Assembly: GCF_009664975.1 (NCBI RefSeq)
Contig: NZ_WJXB01000001.1
Location: 62,001 to 126,000 of the forward strand
DNA: 64,000 nt
Direction of reading: 5' to 3'
Source of the DNA: Paenibacillus monticola
Lineage (GTDB): Bacteria; Bacillota; Bacilli; Paenibacillales; Paenibacillaceae
The translations under genes and the position numbers were made by a program. Positions 35,321 to 44,427 of the stretch are shown here, one piece after another (the stretch's first letter is position 1; each line of letters starts with the position of its first letter). A model generated the notes under the pieces. The model was given only the letters and a program-made list of their open reading frames with translations. It made no database searches and was not told the DNA's origin.

Positions 35321-35404
35321 ATTCGACAGATTCCAACATTTGAAAGGTATGATTGAAAATGATTAAGTCATTAAATTAGTTATAGCTGTTTAGGGGGCCA
35401 CAGT

Positions 35405-37480
35405 ATGGGAAACGTAGTTTCAAGCAGGTTCAAAAGATTTAGCTTTAAGAGTATACGTATGAGAACATTCGCTTCCATCTTGCCCGCATTTCTTGTCACA
35501 CTGCTAATCGTCACACTTTTTTCTTATAATTACTCCCAAAGCATTATTCAGAGCCAAATTCAAGAAAAGATGACTGTACAGTTATCCGATATCTCTAATG
35601 AAATCTTTGCCAATTTAAGCACGCATAGCAAGGTGCCTGAGGTACTGGCCCGAACCTTGGAAAGCCAGGCATCCGCCTATACGCTGGATCAGTACAGAAC
35701 CATTCTAAGTAACGTATTAATGTCTAATAAGGATACCTTTGGCGTGGGCATATATTTTGAACCGTATCGATACGATCCCAATGAGAAGTATTTCTCCACT
35801 TATGCTTACCGGGACGGTGAAAAGATAATCACCACCGAGCAATACAGCGATCCAAGTTACAATTATCCAGAGCAAGATTGGTATAAAATCGGTATGGAAA
35901 AAATGGGGATTACCGACCCTTACTATGATCCGGGAACGGATACGACGATGGCGACCTTTTCTGTACCCTTTTTTGACGCAGACCAATCGTTGCTGGGGGT
36001 CATAACCGGAGACATCAATTTAAAGACGATGCAGGAAGAGACCGGAAAGGCGAAGGTAGGGAAGACGGGTTGGGCGATATTGCTCGATAAGCAAGGAAAT
36101 TACATAGCGGGACCAGATAAAGAAAAGATAATGAAGCTGAAAATTACCGATGAGAAGAACAAAAGTTTGGCTTCAGCAAGCAGTGAATTGCTGAAAAACA
36201 ACAGCGGCATGGTCAAGTTTTCTGATTCTAAGGCAACTAACCAACTGTATTATGAGAAGCTGCCTAACACAGGCTGGCTCCTGGGTTTGGTTATGCCCGA
36301 GAAGGAGCTCTATGAACCTTTGCATTCACTACTCCGTTCAATTGTGCTAATTAGTTTGATAGGGCTCGGGATTACCTTGTTGGCAGTATATTTCTATGTT
36401 CAATTTATTACCCGTAAGCTTATTCGGATCAATGAGCTTTCCCAAACGATGGCGGGAGGGAACTTTACCCGTACACTGACGATCAATAGCTCCGACGAAT
36501 TTGGTACGATGGCGCAACATATGAATCAAATGATTGAAAATGTGAGGAGACTGCTAGGCAAGGTAGCCGAGAGTTCCCTGCAGGTAGCCTCAACTTCGGA
36601 ACAACTGATGACTAGCGCAAATCAAACGAATCAAACAACAGAAGCGGTTGTGAACGCTATTCAGGAGATGTCATCTGGAGCCGATACTCAATTGCATGGC
36701 ACTCTGGAATCAGCAAGGGCGATGGAAGAAATGGCGATAGGTGTTCAGCGGATTGCCGAATCTTCTGTCAATGCTGCTGAAACGGCTGAGCAAGTGTCCA
36801 TTCAGGCACAAAATGGCAATGTGAAAATGACTCAGGCGATTGGCCAGATGAAAGAGATGGAGGATTCTGTAACCGAAACAGCGGGATTGATCCATTCGCT
36901 GGGTTCTAGGTCCGAGCAGATCGGGAATATTATCGGCTTGATCACTGAAATAAGCAACCAAACCAACATGCTCGCCTTGAATGCGGCTATCGAGGCGGCA
37001 CGCGCTGGTGAATATGGACGAGGGTTTGCCGTAGTGGCCGGAGAAGTGAAGAAATTATCAGAGCAGACTGCACAAGCAGCCAGTCATATTGGCAGCCTAG
37101 TTTCGGAAATTCAACTAGAGACTCATAAAGCGGTCAAGTCTATGAATGCAAATGCAGGCAAAGTGCAGGAAGGTTCCATGATGGTTAGCGAGGCTGGTCA
37201 GTTATTTACTGATATATTGAAAGGGATCGTCGAAATCAATACCCAAATTCAGGAGGTTTCCTCCTCATCTGAGCAGTTGTTAGCCGGTACCGAGGAAATA
37301 ACTTCAACGGTGGATCAGATGGCCGGAATTGCCAAGCAAACCGCTAACCACTCGCAAAATGTTGCTGCTTCTTCAGAAGAACAACTGGCTTCAATGGAGG
37401 AGGTTGCTAGTTCCTCTAAGGAGCTAGCTAGGATGGCCGAAGAACTGCAAGCTCAAATTACGCAATTCAAGGTTAACTAA
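35405..37480 (+). CDS. Methyl-accepting chemotaxis protein
   Basis: The 691-residue chemoreceptor has TM1 (about 22-42) and a double-Cache sensor (about 45-300, with TFGVGIYFEPYRYDPNEKYF, the AWAILLDKQGNYIAGPD-like second module and GWLLGLVMPEKEL). TM2 (about 308-333), HAMP and the signalling domain with tip [20 protein letters not shown] follow. Compared with the receptor at 29665 the sensor is clearly different, so the ligands should differ. GGGGGCCACAGT precedes the ATG. A terminator follows. No che genes are nearby. Confidence 0.95.
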   Translation: MGNVVSSRFKRFSFKSIRMRTFASILPAFLVTLLIVTLFSYNYSQSIIQSQIQEKMTVQLSDISNEIFANLSTHSKVPEVLARTLESQASAYTLDQYRTILSNVLMSNKDTFGVGIYFEPYRYDPNEKYFSTYAYRDGEKIITTEQYSDPSYNYPEQDWYKIGMEKMGITDPYYDPGTDTTMATFSVPFFDADQSLLGVITGDINLKTMQEETGKAKVGKTGWAILLDKQGNYIAGPDKEKIMKLKITDEKNKSLASASSELLKNNSGMVKFSDSKATNQLYYEKLPNTGWLLGLVMPEKELYEPLHSLLRSIVLISLIGLGITLLAVYFYVQFITRKLIRINELSQTMAGGNFTRTLTINSSDEFGTMAQHMNQMIENVRRLLGKVAESSLQVASTSEQLMTSANQTNQTTEAVVNAIQEMSSGADTQLHGTLESARAMEEMAIGVQRIAESSVNAAETAEQVSIQAQNGNVKMTQAIGQMKEMEDSVTETAGLIHSLGSRSEQIGNIIGLITEISNQTNMLALNAAIEAARAGEYGRGFAVVAGEVKKLSEQTAQAASHIGSLVSEIQLETHKAVKSMNANAGKVQEGSMMVSEAGQLFTDILKGIVEINTQIQEVSSSSEQLLAGTEEITSTVDQMAGIAKQTANHSQNVAASSEEQLASMEEVASSSKELARMAEELQAQITQFKVN

Positions 37481-37536
37481 ACTCGAGGCGAATAGTACAT
37501 CAATTTTTTATAAAAAGTAAGCTAATCTCAATAAGC

Positions 37537-37570
37537 AGCAATCACATTCCCAGTGATTGCTGTTTTTCTT
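37537..37570 (+). terminator. Rho-independent terminator
   Basis: AGCAATCAC (37537-37545) and GTGATTGCT (37553-37561) are followed by GTTTTTCTTT. Confidence 0.88.
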
Positions 37571-37685
37571 TCTGTCCGGGTACTGATTAAAATTCAGGGC
37601 AGGAGGCGCCTTATTTTTACTATAAAGAAAGGAAATAGAAGCCGGAAGCAGAATATCAATATTTAGAAAATATAGGAGGCACACC

Positions 37686-39515
37686 ATGAAACGAATTTTC
37701 TTCACAGCAATACTCATGCTATTTACATTTTTTCCCTCAGCTTATAGTTCCGCCACGTCAGCGGATATTGTTGTTCTGATGGATAACGTTCCACTTATGT
37801 CTAGTGTGGCGCCCGTTATTGAGCAAGGCCATACGCTTGTCCCGATGCGGGCTATATTTGAACAATTAGGTGCAGAAGTAGAGTGGGACAGCAAGCGGGA
37901 AACCTTATTTGTCAAAAAAGGAGACTTGAACTTTAGCTACCATTTGGGTGATAGGTTTGCTGAAACCGATGAAGCTTTGATCGAGCTCGACTATCCGGGG
38001 GAAATAATAAAGGGCTCCGTCATGATGCCTACTCGTTTTGTGGCTGAAGTATTTGGAGCACAGGTAGAGTGGGATAAAATGACGAGAACGGTGTCCATCC
38101 AATCTCCACCTAAAGTGCAGGCGGTCGTTACGCGGGTTCTAGATGGGCTGTATATCGAACTACATTATAGAAATCTTAAGGGCGATACGGTCGTGGAGCC
38201 TGTAGGCTTGGCTGGATTGTCACCTGTCCGAAATGGAATGGAGGCCACAGAGTATGTCCGTGCGCTGCTTCCGGTGGGAACACAAGTTGAGCTGGATATC
38301 CGGGGAGGGCGTGATTCAAGCAAACAGCTGTGGGCAGCCATATATATGGCGAATGGCAATTTGCTGAACCGGCAGCTTGTGGTCGATGGATATGCGAAGA
38401 ATAGTGTGAATAGAAAGGATGCCAAGCTGCAAGAGTCATTCATTGCCTTACAGAATGAGGCCCAGACGTTGCGCAAGGGGGCTTGGGGTGATACAGAACC
38501 CTTTATCACACAGCCTATAACAAGTGTCAGTATTGCCAGTCAGGTTGCCATCGTAACTGCAGAGGGGCAGCTATGGGTATGGGGGCAGTTCTATGAGAAG
38601 CCGACTAAATTAATGGATAATGTGCTGCAAGCAAAGGTTGAGAATAACTCAGGAATCGCCTTGAAACAGGATGGTACGGTCTGGGTGTGGGGCCTTAATC
38701 AGTCGGGGGCTTGGGGAAATGGAATAAATGATTATCAGGCAACCGTCATCCCCCGACAGGTAAAGGGACTTCAGCATATCGTTTCGATTGAGAAGAATCA
38801 GTATGCTACGATGGTTATCGATAATTCCGGTACGGTTTACGCTTGGGGTTCGAATTATAACGGCAGGCTGGGCAAAGTATATTCTTCCGGTCTGACTTTT
38901 CCCACTCCCTTCCGTCTGGAGTGGAAGGATGTCCAAGCGGTCAAAATTGGCTTCTTATTTACTGTCATCTTAAAAAAAGATGGCACGGTTTGGAAAACAC
39001 AATCTGACAGTTCTGATCTTGTACAGATGAAGGAGCTTTCGGATGTAAAGGCTATAACCACTGATAGTACGGCTGCGCTCGCCTTGAAACAAGACGGTAC
39101 CGTATGGGGCTGGGGCGAAATGAATGACGGAGTATTCGGGAATGGGAACTTGTTCACAGAAACACCTGCACCGATCAAGGGGTTGAAGAATATCGTGGAG
39201 GTCGTTTCAGGATTAAATCATTTTTTGGCCATTGATGCCGAAGGCAGCTTGTATGGCTGGGGTGAGAATTATTCGGAGGAGCTTGGTATGGCCACTTTAG
39301 GAGGCCGGGTCAAGGAACCCACTAGAATAACGACTGTATCTCTGGTCAGCCATGTGTATGCAGGAAGCCAGCAATCTTTATTTTTGAAACAGGACGGTAC
39401 ACTTTGGGCGGTTGGCTACAGTCCGTATCATATATTTGGGGAAGATTCCTTTACGACTGACGGCTTGGACTATCAGGAGTTAGTAGAGATCAATAAGGCT
39501 GTCTTTCTACAATAG
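37686..39515 (+). CDS. Secreted CuAO_N / SNase-like / RCC1-repeat fusion protein
   Basis: The 609-residue protein has a signal peptide (about 1-25). A copper-amine-oxidase-N-like domain follows (about 27-138, with GHTLVPMRAIFEQLGAEVEW and a repeat MMPTRFVAEVFGAQVEWD). Next is a staphylococcal-nuclease-like domain (about 143-270; ALLPVGTQVELDI, LLNRQLVVDGYAK, RKGAWGD). Five or more RCC1-type blades follow (about 280-605; VWVWGLNQSGAWGNG, VYAWGSNYNGRLG, VWGWGEMNDG, LYGWGENYSEELG). The SNase part lacks the usual catalytic Arg/Asp positions (VGLAGLSP in place of vRLxGIDxPE; DSSKQLWAA in place of DxYGRxLA), so it is probably inactive. ATG follows AGGAGGCACACC. It is likely a cell-surface binding protein. 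Confidence 0.88.
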   Translation: MKRIFFTAILMLFTFFPSAYSSATSADIVVLMDNVPLMSSVAPVIEQGHTLVPMRAIFEQLGAEVEWDSKRETLFVKKGDLNFSYHLGDRFAETDEALIELDYPGEIIKGSVMMPTRFVAEVFGAQVEWDKMTRTVSIQSPPKVQAVVTRVLDGLYIELHYRNLKGDTVVEPVGLAGLSPVRNGMEATEYVRALLPVGTQVELDIRGGRDSSKQLWAAIYMANGNLLNRQLVVDGYAKNSVNRKDAKLQESFIALQNEAQTLRKGAWGDTEPFITQPITSVSIASQVAIVTAEGQLWVWGQFYEKPTKLMDNVLQAKVENNSGIALKQDGTVWVWGLNQSGAWGNGINDYQATVIPRQVKGLQHIVSIEKNQYATMVIDNSGTVYAWGSNYNGRLGKVYSSGLTFPTPFRLEWKDVQAVKIGFLFTVILKKDGTVWKTQSDSSDLVQMKELSDVKAITTDSTAALALKQDGTVWGWGEMNDGVFGNGNLFTETPAPIKGLKNIVEVVSGLNHFLAIDAEGSLYGWGENYSEELGMATLGGRVKEPTRITTVSLVSHVYAGSQQSLFLKQDGTLWAVGYSPYHIFGEDSFTTDGLDYQELVEINKAVFLQ

Positions 39516-39551
39516 CCCCATCGATCTCCACTTTCTATGATAATGATAGAT

Positions 39552-40400
39552 TTAACGCATGGTTTCTCTTTCCACAAGCCAATCAATCATCTTGCGCGCG
39601 ATGCTGACGTTCGGGGGGATAACGGGCAGATTGTCTAGATCGAACCAGTCCGCATGGACAATTTCTTCGCCGTCCACCGTGATTTCACCACTCTCATACT
39701 CTGCCAGAAAGCCGATCATCAAGGAATGAGGGAAGGGCCATTGTTGGCTGTCAAAATACGTGATGTTCTTAACCTTGAGGCCAACCTCTTCCATGATTTC
39801 CCGCTGAACACAGTCTTCTAGCGTTTCTCCAGGCTCGACGAAACCAGCGATCAGTCCGTACATATTATTCTGGAAATGCTCAGAATGGGCTAGCAAGATC
39901 TGCTTGTCCTTCATAATGGCCGTAATCACCGCCGGAGCCAGACGTGGATAGCTGATCAAACCGCACTGTGGGCACACTCGGGAGCGCTCACTTTGTGACA
40001 GGTCCGTGAGCGTACCGCAGCGGCCGCAATATTGATGTGTTTCGTCCCAAGCAATCGTCTGCACCGCCTTGCCCGCCAAGTGAAATAGGTCCTCATCCAT
40101 AAGCTCATACAATGAACGAAGGGGGCGGAAGGTCAGGCCCTCAGGTTCGGGGGATTCCGCTGGCACCTCCACGGCATAACAAGGAATACCTTCCAGAGTT
40201 CCGAGATATAATATTCGGTTGGGAGCGAATGGGAGGGATTCAATACTTTGAGCTAACGGAATAGCGAGCCTGCCGGATACGTCCTGTACCAGCAGCTTGC
40301 CGGAGCTGAAGATGAACCAGTAAGAGGGGTCTACAAAGTCCGGGTCGGCGGTTACCGCCGGGATGTAACGTTTATAAATGCTCTCTTTGCGGTTGGACAT
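39552..40400 (-). CDS. nudC: NADH pyrophosphatase / NAD-capped RNA hydrolase
   Basis: The 282-residue protein has the NudC layout: an N-terminal domain, a zinc ribbon (CGRCGTLTDLSQ ... CPQCGLISYPRL) and a Nudix domain with the box GFVEPGETLEDCVQREIMEE. The NudC-specific SQQWPFPHS motif follows it. It hydrolyses NAD(H) to NMN(H) and AMP and can remove NAD caps from RNA in the homologues. ATG at 40400 is chosen because AAAAGGTGG lies 9 bases upstream; GTG at 40412 lies on that site. It converges with the secreted fusion gene. Confidence 0.95.
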   Translation of the reverse strand: MSNRKESIYKRYIPAVTADPDFVDPSYWFIFSSGKLLVQDVSGRLAIPLAQSIESLPFAPNRILYLGTLEGIPCYAVEVPAESPEPEGLTFRPLRSLYELMDEDLFHLAGKAVQTIAWDETHQYCGRCGTLTDLSQSERSRVCPQCGLISYPRLAPAVITAIMKDKQILLAHSEHFQNNMYGLIAGFVEPGETLEDCVQREIMEEVGLKVKNITYFDSQQWPFPHSLMIGFLAEYESGEITVDGEEIVHADWFDLDNLPVIPPNVSIARKMIDWLVERETMR

Positions 40401-40436
40401 GAGTATAACCACCTTTTCTTTTACCTGTATATACGA

Positions 40437-40865
40437 TTAATAAAATACTTTGCTATGCAGCAGATCAAGCGCAGCTTCGATATCTTTAAGCTCTTCGGCA
40501 GACATATGCTGGACGCGCTCCACAAATCGGGACTCAATCTGTCCGAACGCCTCGTGCATCATCGCTTTTCCTTTTGGAGAGAGACGAATATATTGCTTGC
40601 GCCGATCTTCGTCGTCGGCCACCTTTTCGCATAATTGCTTTTCCGTTAATTTCTTCAGTTCCCGGCTCGTGTTCGGCATCGACATATGCAGGCATTCACT
40701 GATTTCACTGAGCGTAACCGGCTGACTGACGGCAAGATACTCCACAATCTTATACTGAACAGGTGTAATCATTTCGGATTTCACACCCTTGGTCATGTCA
40801 TACGTTATTTGATGAACGGCAGCTGTAAAGGCCACGAATTTTTGGAACAACATGTTCTGATCCAC
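40437..40865 (-). CDS. MarR family transcriptional regulator
   Basis: The regulator has about 142 residues with a winged helix (PVTLSEISECLHMSMPNTSR, then ELKKLTEKQLCEKVADDEDRR) and MarR dimerisation helices at both ends. GTG at 40865 follows AGAGGTGATC with good spacing; an ATG 15 bases further in is possible, and upstream ATG 40913 has no site. It is divergent from an NAD(P)H-dependent oxidoreductase, the classic pairing for a redox- or quinone-responsive MarR repressor. Confidence 0.92.
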   Translation of the reverse strand: MDQNMLFQKFVAFTAAVHQITYDMTKGVKSEMITPVQYKIVEYLAVSQPVTLSEISECLHMSMPNTSRELKKLTEKQLCEKVADDEDRRKQYIRLSPKGKAMMHEAFGQIESRFVERVQHMSAEELKDIEAALDLLHSKVFY

Positions 40866-40934
40866 AAGATCACCTCTATCTGACACGATAGCAGAATTGT
40901 TATCATTAAACAATTATCATAATATAATTATCAT

Positions 40935-40985
40935 TTGACAACTAAATTCAAAATGTGTTACCTTTTACTTATCAAATGATAAGTA
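40935..40985 (+). promoter_or_regulatory. Promoter and MarR-type operator of the oxidoreductase gene
   Basis: TTGACA (40935-40940), 17 bases and TTACCT (40958-40963) form a promoter. Immediately downstream, TACTTATCA-AA-TGATAAGTA (40966-40985) is a 9-bp perfect inverted repeat covering the expected transcription start. Related AATTATCAT half-sites occur at 40912-40920 and near 40927, towards the MarR gene. Confidence 0.6.
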
Positions 40986-40998
40986 AAGGAGCTTTACT

Positions 40999-41586
40999 AT
41001 GAAAATGCTCATTATTTATACTCATCCCAATCATCGCAGCTTAAGTTATGCTTTTTTACAGGAAGTCATGCGGGGGAGTGAAGAGAACGCTTATATAGAA
41101 GAGGTAAAGGTATTGGATTTGTATGAGGAAGGATTTAACCCGGTTCTGGTCTTTAATGAGAATAAACGCCGCAGAGATATGTATACCGACCCGGATTTTG
41201 CCACTTACAGAGAACAGCTAATGTGGGCCGACAAAATTGTGCTGGTGTATCCGATTTGGTGGGGGCGTCCACCGGCTATGCTGATGGGTTATATAGACCA
41301 AATGTTTGCATCGGGATTTGCCTACAAGGAAGTGGGCAAGCTTATGCCGGAGGGGCTGCTCAAAGGTAAGTCAGTAGTGTGTATTTCGAGTATGAAAGGG
41401 CCGGCCCATTATCCACTGTTGATGCTCAATAATGCTCACAAAGCATTGATGCGAAAGGCGCTATTCAGTTATGTTGGCATCCGAAAAGTGAAGTTCTTCG
41501 AATTTGGCAGCATGGAAAGTCCAAAGGGCAAGCAGAAGGAGAAGCTGAACAAGATTTATCGCTATTTTAGTACACTCAATCGTTGA
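40999..41586 (+). CDS. NAD(P)H-dependent FMN oxidoreductase (flavodoxin-like fold)
   Basis: The 195-residue protein has the Flavodoxin_2 fold: IIYTHPNHRSLSYAFLQEVM at the FMN phosphate loop, VLVYPIWWGRPPAMLMGYID near residue 75-95, and a C-terminal helix. It is related to MdaB/YwrO-type quinone reductases. AAAGGAGCTTTACT precedes the ATG. The promoter carries a MarR-type operator next to the divergent regulator gene, so induction by quinones or other redox-active compounds is the likely logic. Confidence 0.92.
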   Translation: MKMLIIYTHPNHRSLSYAFLQEVMRGSEENAYIEEVKVLDLYEEGFNPVLVFNENKRRRDMYTDPDFATYREQLMWADKIVLVYPIWWGRPPAMLMGYIDQMFASGFAYKEVGKLMPEGLLKGKSVVCISSMKGPAHYPLLMLNNAHKALMRKALFSYVGIRKVKFFEFGSMESPKGKQKEKLNKIYRYFSTLNR

Positions 41587-41640
41587 AAAGAGGAAGAGAG
41601 AATCGCGATCCTCCCCACTTCTTTTTTGCAGGAACTGGAC

Positions 41641-41652
41641 AGACAGCTGTCT
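41641..41652. promoter_or_regulatory. Perfect 12-bp palindrome upstream of the GyrI-like gene
   Basis: AGACAGCTGTCT is self-complementary. It lies 50 bases before the ATG at 41703 and close to a TATACT box at about 41666. Possible operator. Confidence 0.3.
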
Positions 41653-41702
41653 ACTTACTCTCTGTATACTTAACTCAAATAGAATGAATTGAGGCTGAAT
41701 AT

Positions 41703-42188
41703 ATGGAGACTTATATCGTGCACAAACCGGGAATGACATTGGCTGGAATTAGTGTTCGTACGACAAATGAGCAAGAAGCGGGGGCGGATGGGGTATTGCC
41801 AGGGTTGTGGAAGAATTATTTTGCCAGTGATCTTGCGGTAAAAACAGCCACTCTTCACCCCGAACATATCTACGCTTTGTATACAGAGTACGAAAGTGAT
41901 GCGACTGGGGCTTATACCGTAGTTCTCGGGCATAGTGTTATAACTGGTGATGGAGCGACAGACAGCAGTCTCTATTATGCGTCTTTACCAGCAAGTAATT
42001 ACATGGTATTTACGACGGATAAAGGCCCAGTCTATGAAATGGTTCTGCAAGCATGGAACAAGATTTGGGCGTATTTTCAGAATTCGCCGCTTGAGCTAAG
42101 AACCTACAGTGGTGATTTCGAGCTTTATGATTCGCGTAGCTCGGACCCTGAGAATGCTGTGGTACAGATTTATATTGCTATTTCTTAA
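41703..42188 (+). CDS. GyrI-like effector-binding domain protein
   Basis: The 161-residue stand-alone GyrI-like/AraC-effector-binding domain opens with YIVHKPGMTLAGISVRTTNE and continues with GVLPGLWKNYFASDL and YALYTEYESDATGAYTVVLG. It ends in the typical PASNYMVFTTDKGPVYEMVL and FELYDSRSSDPENAVVQIYI. These proteins bind hydrophobic or cationic drugs, and some hydrolyse cyclopropanoids. A decayed relative is at 20304-20699. No ribosome site is obvious beyond GAGGCTGAATAT. A terminator follows at 42200. Confidence 0.88.
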   Translation: METYIVHKPGMTLAGISVRTTNEQEAGADGVLPGLWKNYFASDLAVKTATLHPEHIYALYTEYESDATGAYTVVLGHSVITGDGATDSSLYYASLPASNYMVFTTDKGPVYEMVLQAWNKIWAYFQNSPLELRTYSGDFELYDSRSSDPENAVVQIYIAIS

Positions 42189-42199
42189 CAGAAAAAATA

Positions 42200-42239
42200 C
42201 CTGAAGGATACAGGCTATCCCCCGTTCCTTCAGGCTTAT
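42200..42239. terminator. Terminator between convergent genes
   Basis: CCTGAAGGA (42200-42208) and TCCTTCAGG (42226-42234) form a perfect 9-bp stem, with an A-rich left flank and CTTATT on the right. Confidence 0.75.
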
Positions 42240-42257
42240 TAAACGTACTCACAAACT

Positions 42258-44015
42258 TTAGCTCCCCACCTTATCCACCACAAACACCGGCACATATTGC
42301 TCCCCGATATCCGTCATAATGAACTCGTAGCCATTCTGGAATTGCCCGCTGATCACCGTAGAGCCGGTTACAGAACCTATATCACCCTGAAGCGAGAGGT
42401 AATTTCCACCCGAGCTGGCCACCCATTTGCCGTTAAGGTCTACACCAATATCGCAGTTTAACGATACATTCTCAAAAGGATGATACTCCAGTTCTGACAT
42501 GGTAATCACTGGGTACTCCTGAACGATTTCAACAAACTGGTAAGCCCCGTCCAATTTACGGTATAAGGCCGTTTGGTCATCAACACCGTCTCCGAGGTCT
42601 GCATTAGTTACAATAATGGAATCATCCGGCTGCAGCTCATAGCTTGCGCCAGTAAGTGAGAATAGCACAGAAATACCTTGCGACTGCAGCTCATACGCAG
42701 TGTATATATTTCGTCCATCGGCCCGCACGGCCTCAGCCAGAATAACGGGCACTTCGGTGGAGGACATAAATTGATCATCAAAACTGAGACTGTGTAGTTG
42801 CTCGAATCCAGGAAGAATATCTCCGGTTAAGGTAACTACGCTATTATCGTTATTCATGGCCCCATAATATAGGCGTCCGCTGCTGTCAGTTCCGGCTACA
42901 ACGACCTTCGCTCCGTATTGTCCACGGGTGGAGATGATATTGGTGTATTTGTCTTGCTCTTCACCGCCTGGAAGCAGGCGGACAGGCTCAGCGATATTCC
43001 AGGCTAACCTTGTGGCTGCAACCTCTTGCGCAGTATCCTGCAGCGGAGCAAGCTCCCCATATAATTGAATGGACGCTGCATATTGACCTGCCTTAGCCAA
43101 CTTTCCGGCACTTTTAACCAGCTTCGCTGTATTTTTATCTATTAAAGTTAGAACCTTGGAAGAGGTGAAGCCGCTTAAGCTGGCGAACTTGCGATAAGCC
43201 ACAGCGTGTCCGGCAAAGGCGGTGATAGCATCGCTATCCACATCCTTATTCAAGAAAATTTTCCCGCTGCTTTCTGTCTGTTCCTTTACCCATGGAGCCT
43301 TGTAATTATGGCTGTTGTAATTGTTCATCAGGGTTAAGGCGCTATCCAGCATGGGGGCGAAGCTGCCTGCGGCCGCTAAGGTCTTTAGTTTAGCTGTATC
43401 ATGCGCCATAAATTTCGTTGCAAGCTGTTCTGCTTTGGAGTCGGCAGCTCCGTAATAAGCATCGGGAATGAGCAGCAGATTCCATTTGAAACTATCCTCA
43501 TTCGTGTCAACACTGGTCTGGCTCTCTGCAAGCTCGGTGAGAAATTGCTGCTTGAATTGCTTGAAATAGGCTGTGAACTGATCCGAAATGCCTGAAGCTG
43601 CCGATAACTGGCGATAATAGGCTTCATAGGGACCTCCGGGCTTCATATATGTAGTCTTCAGGTTGAGTAGGGCCTCATAGCTACTCATGAATCCGGTGAA
43701 ATCCTTAGTCGCAGCCTGTGCACGAGCAGACAATACCAGTGTGCTCAAGGTGCTGCGGATCGTTGTTATGGGAGCCAACTCCGTAAGTCGGCTGGCGATG
43801 GACTCTTCTTTATAGTGAATGGACAGGTTGGCTGCAGCCTGCCGGAACTGATCCTCCGCAGCAATCAGATCGCCCGCAGCATACAGTCGATCGCCTGCTT
43901 GCACCGCTTTTATTTTGTCAGCGATCAGAAATATCTTTTCTCCGAGCAGTACAAACATAAAAATACACAGAATAATCATAATATTGCGCAGGGTTAATAT
44001 TTGTTTGATCGTCAT
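42258..44015 (-). CDS. Membrane-anchored TPR-like / beta-propeller-like protein
   Basis: The 585-residue protein has an uncleaved TM anchor (about 9-31). A helical TPR-like region follows (ADKIKAVQAGDRLYAAGDLI, SAGKLAKAGQYAASIQLYGE), about residues 33-345. The C-terminal half is all-beta with propeller-like blades (GRLYYGAMNNDNSVVTLTGD, SIIVTNADLGDGVDDQTALY, GGNYLSLQGDIGSVTGSTVI). The bulk should lie outside the membrane. It is the outermost gene of the vWA/tubulin/GTPase locus, separated from the next minus-strand gene by 412 bp with a family A repeat. Membership in the system is inferred from position only. No known family assigned. Confidence 0.82.
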   Translation of the reverse strand: MTIKQILTLRNIMIILCIFMFVLLGEKIFLIADKIKAVQAGDRLYAAGDLIAAEDQFRQAAANLSIHYKEESIASRLTELAPITTIRSTLSTLVLSARAQAATKDFTGFMSSYEALLNLKTTYMKPGGPYEAYYRQLSAASGISDQFTAYFKQFKQQFLTELAESQTSVDTNEDSFKWNLLLIPDAYYGAADSKAEQLATKFMAHDTAKLKTLAAAGSFAPMLDSALTLMNNYNSHNYKAPWVKEQTESSGKIFLNKDVDSDAITAFAGHAVAYRKFASLSGFTSSKVLTLIDKNTAKLVKSAGKLAKAGQYAASIQLYGELAPLQDTAQEVAATRLAWNIAEPVRLLPGGEEQDKYTNIISTRGQYGAKVVVAGTDSSGRLYYGAMNNDNSVVTLTGDILPGFEQLHSLSFDDQFMSSTEVPVILAEAVRADGRNIYTAYELQSQGISVLFSLTGASYELQPDDSIIVTNADLGDGVDDQTALYRKLDGAYQFVEIVQEYPVITMSELEYHPFENVSLNCDIGVDLNGKWVASSGGNYLSLQGDIGSVTGSTVISGQFQNGYEFIMTDIGEQYVPVFVVDKVGS

Positions 44016-44082
44016 ATAGGGTAGCCTCTTTTTCGAAATATAAGAGAATATCAGTTGAGCTCCGTTCCAAAAGTGGATTTGA

Positions 44083-44259
44083 CGGACAGAGAATCCCTTA
44101 TTTGGTTCAGAATGACCGATGGAAAGTTTGAGCGGACACAGGTTCCGTTAATTGTGCAATTAGAGTCCCAATTGCATGGATTTTCGCACAATAGCGGATT
44201 CTGTGTCCGCCAGTTTAAGAAACTAGCGTATTTCAAGTAAATAGCGGCCTCTGTGTCCG
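44083..44259. repeat. Dispersed repeat family A, copy 2 (177 bp)
   Basis: Forward units start at CGGACAGAGAATCCCTTATT and CGGACACAGGTTCCGTTA. Inverted units end in AATAGCGGATTCTGTGTCCG and AATAGCGGCCTCTGTGTCCG. The layout and exact length match the copy at 13308-13484. The rest of the 44016-44427 gap (44280-44420) has TGCGTCA-containing short repeats and no gene. Confidence 0.78.
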
Positions 44260-44427
44260 GATAATTTATTACAAAAGGTTAACACGACGGATTTTGGAAT
44301 GGCTGGTTAGCTCGAACGTTTTAACTTCATTTTCAGCTTACTCTGTCATAATGGCTTTATGACGCTGAAATAGCGACAGTGTGCGTCATCGACGTTACTA
44401 TGCGTCAGTGTGCTCTATTGGTTCATT

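Noticed and set aside
44280..44420. TGCGTCA-rich short repeats as a possible CRISPR or tandem array
   Set aside because: Only two or three irregular copies with uneven spacing; not an array.
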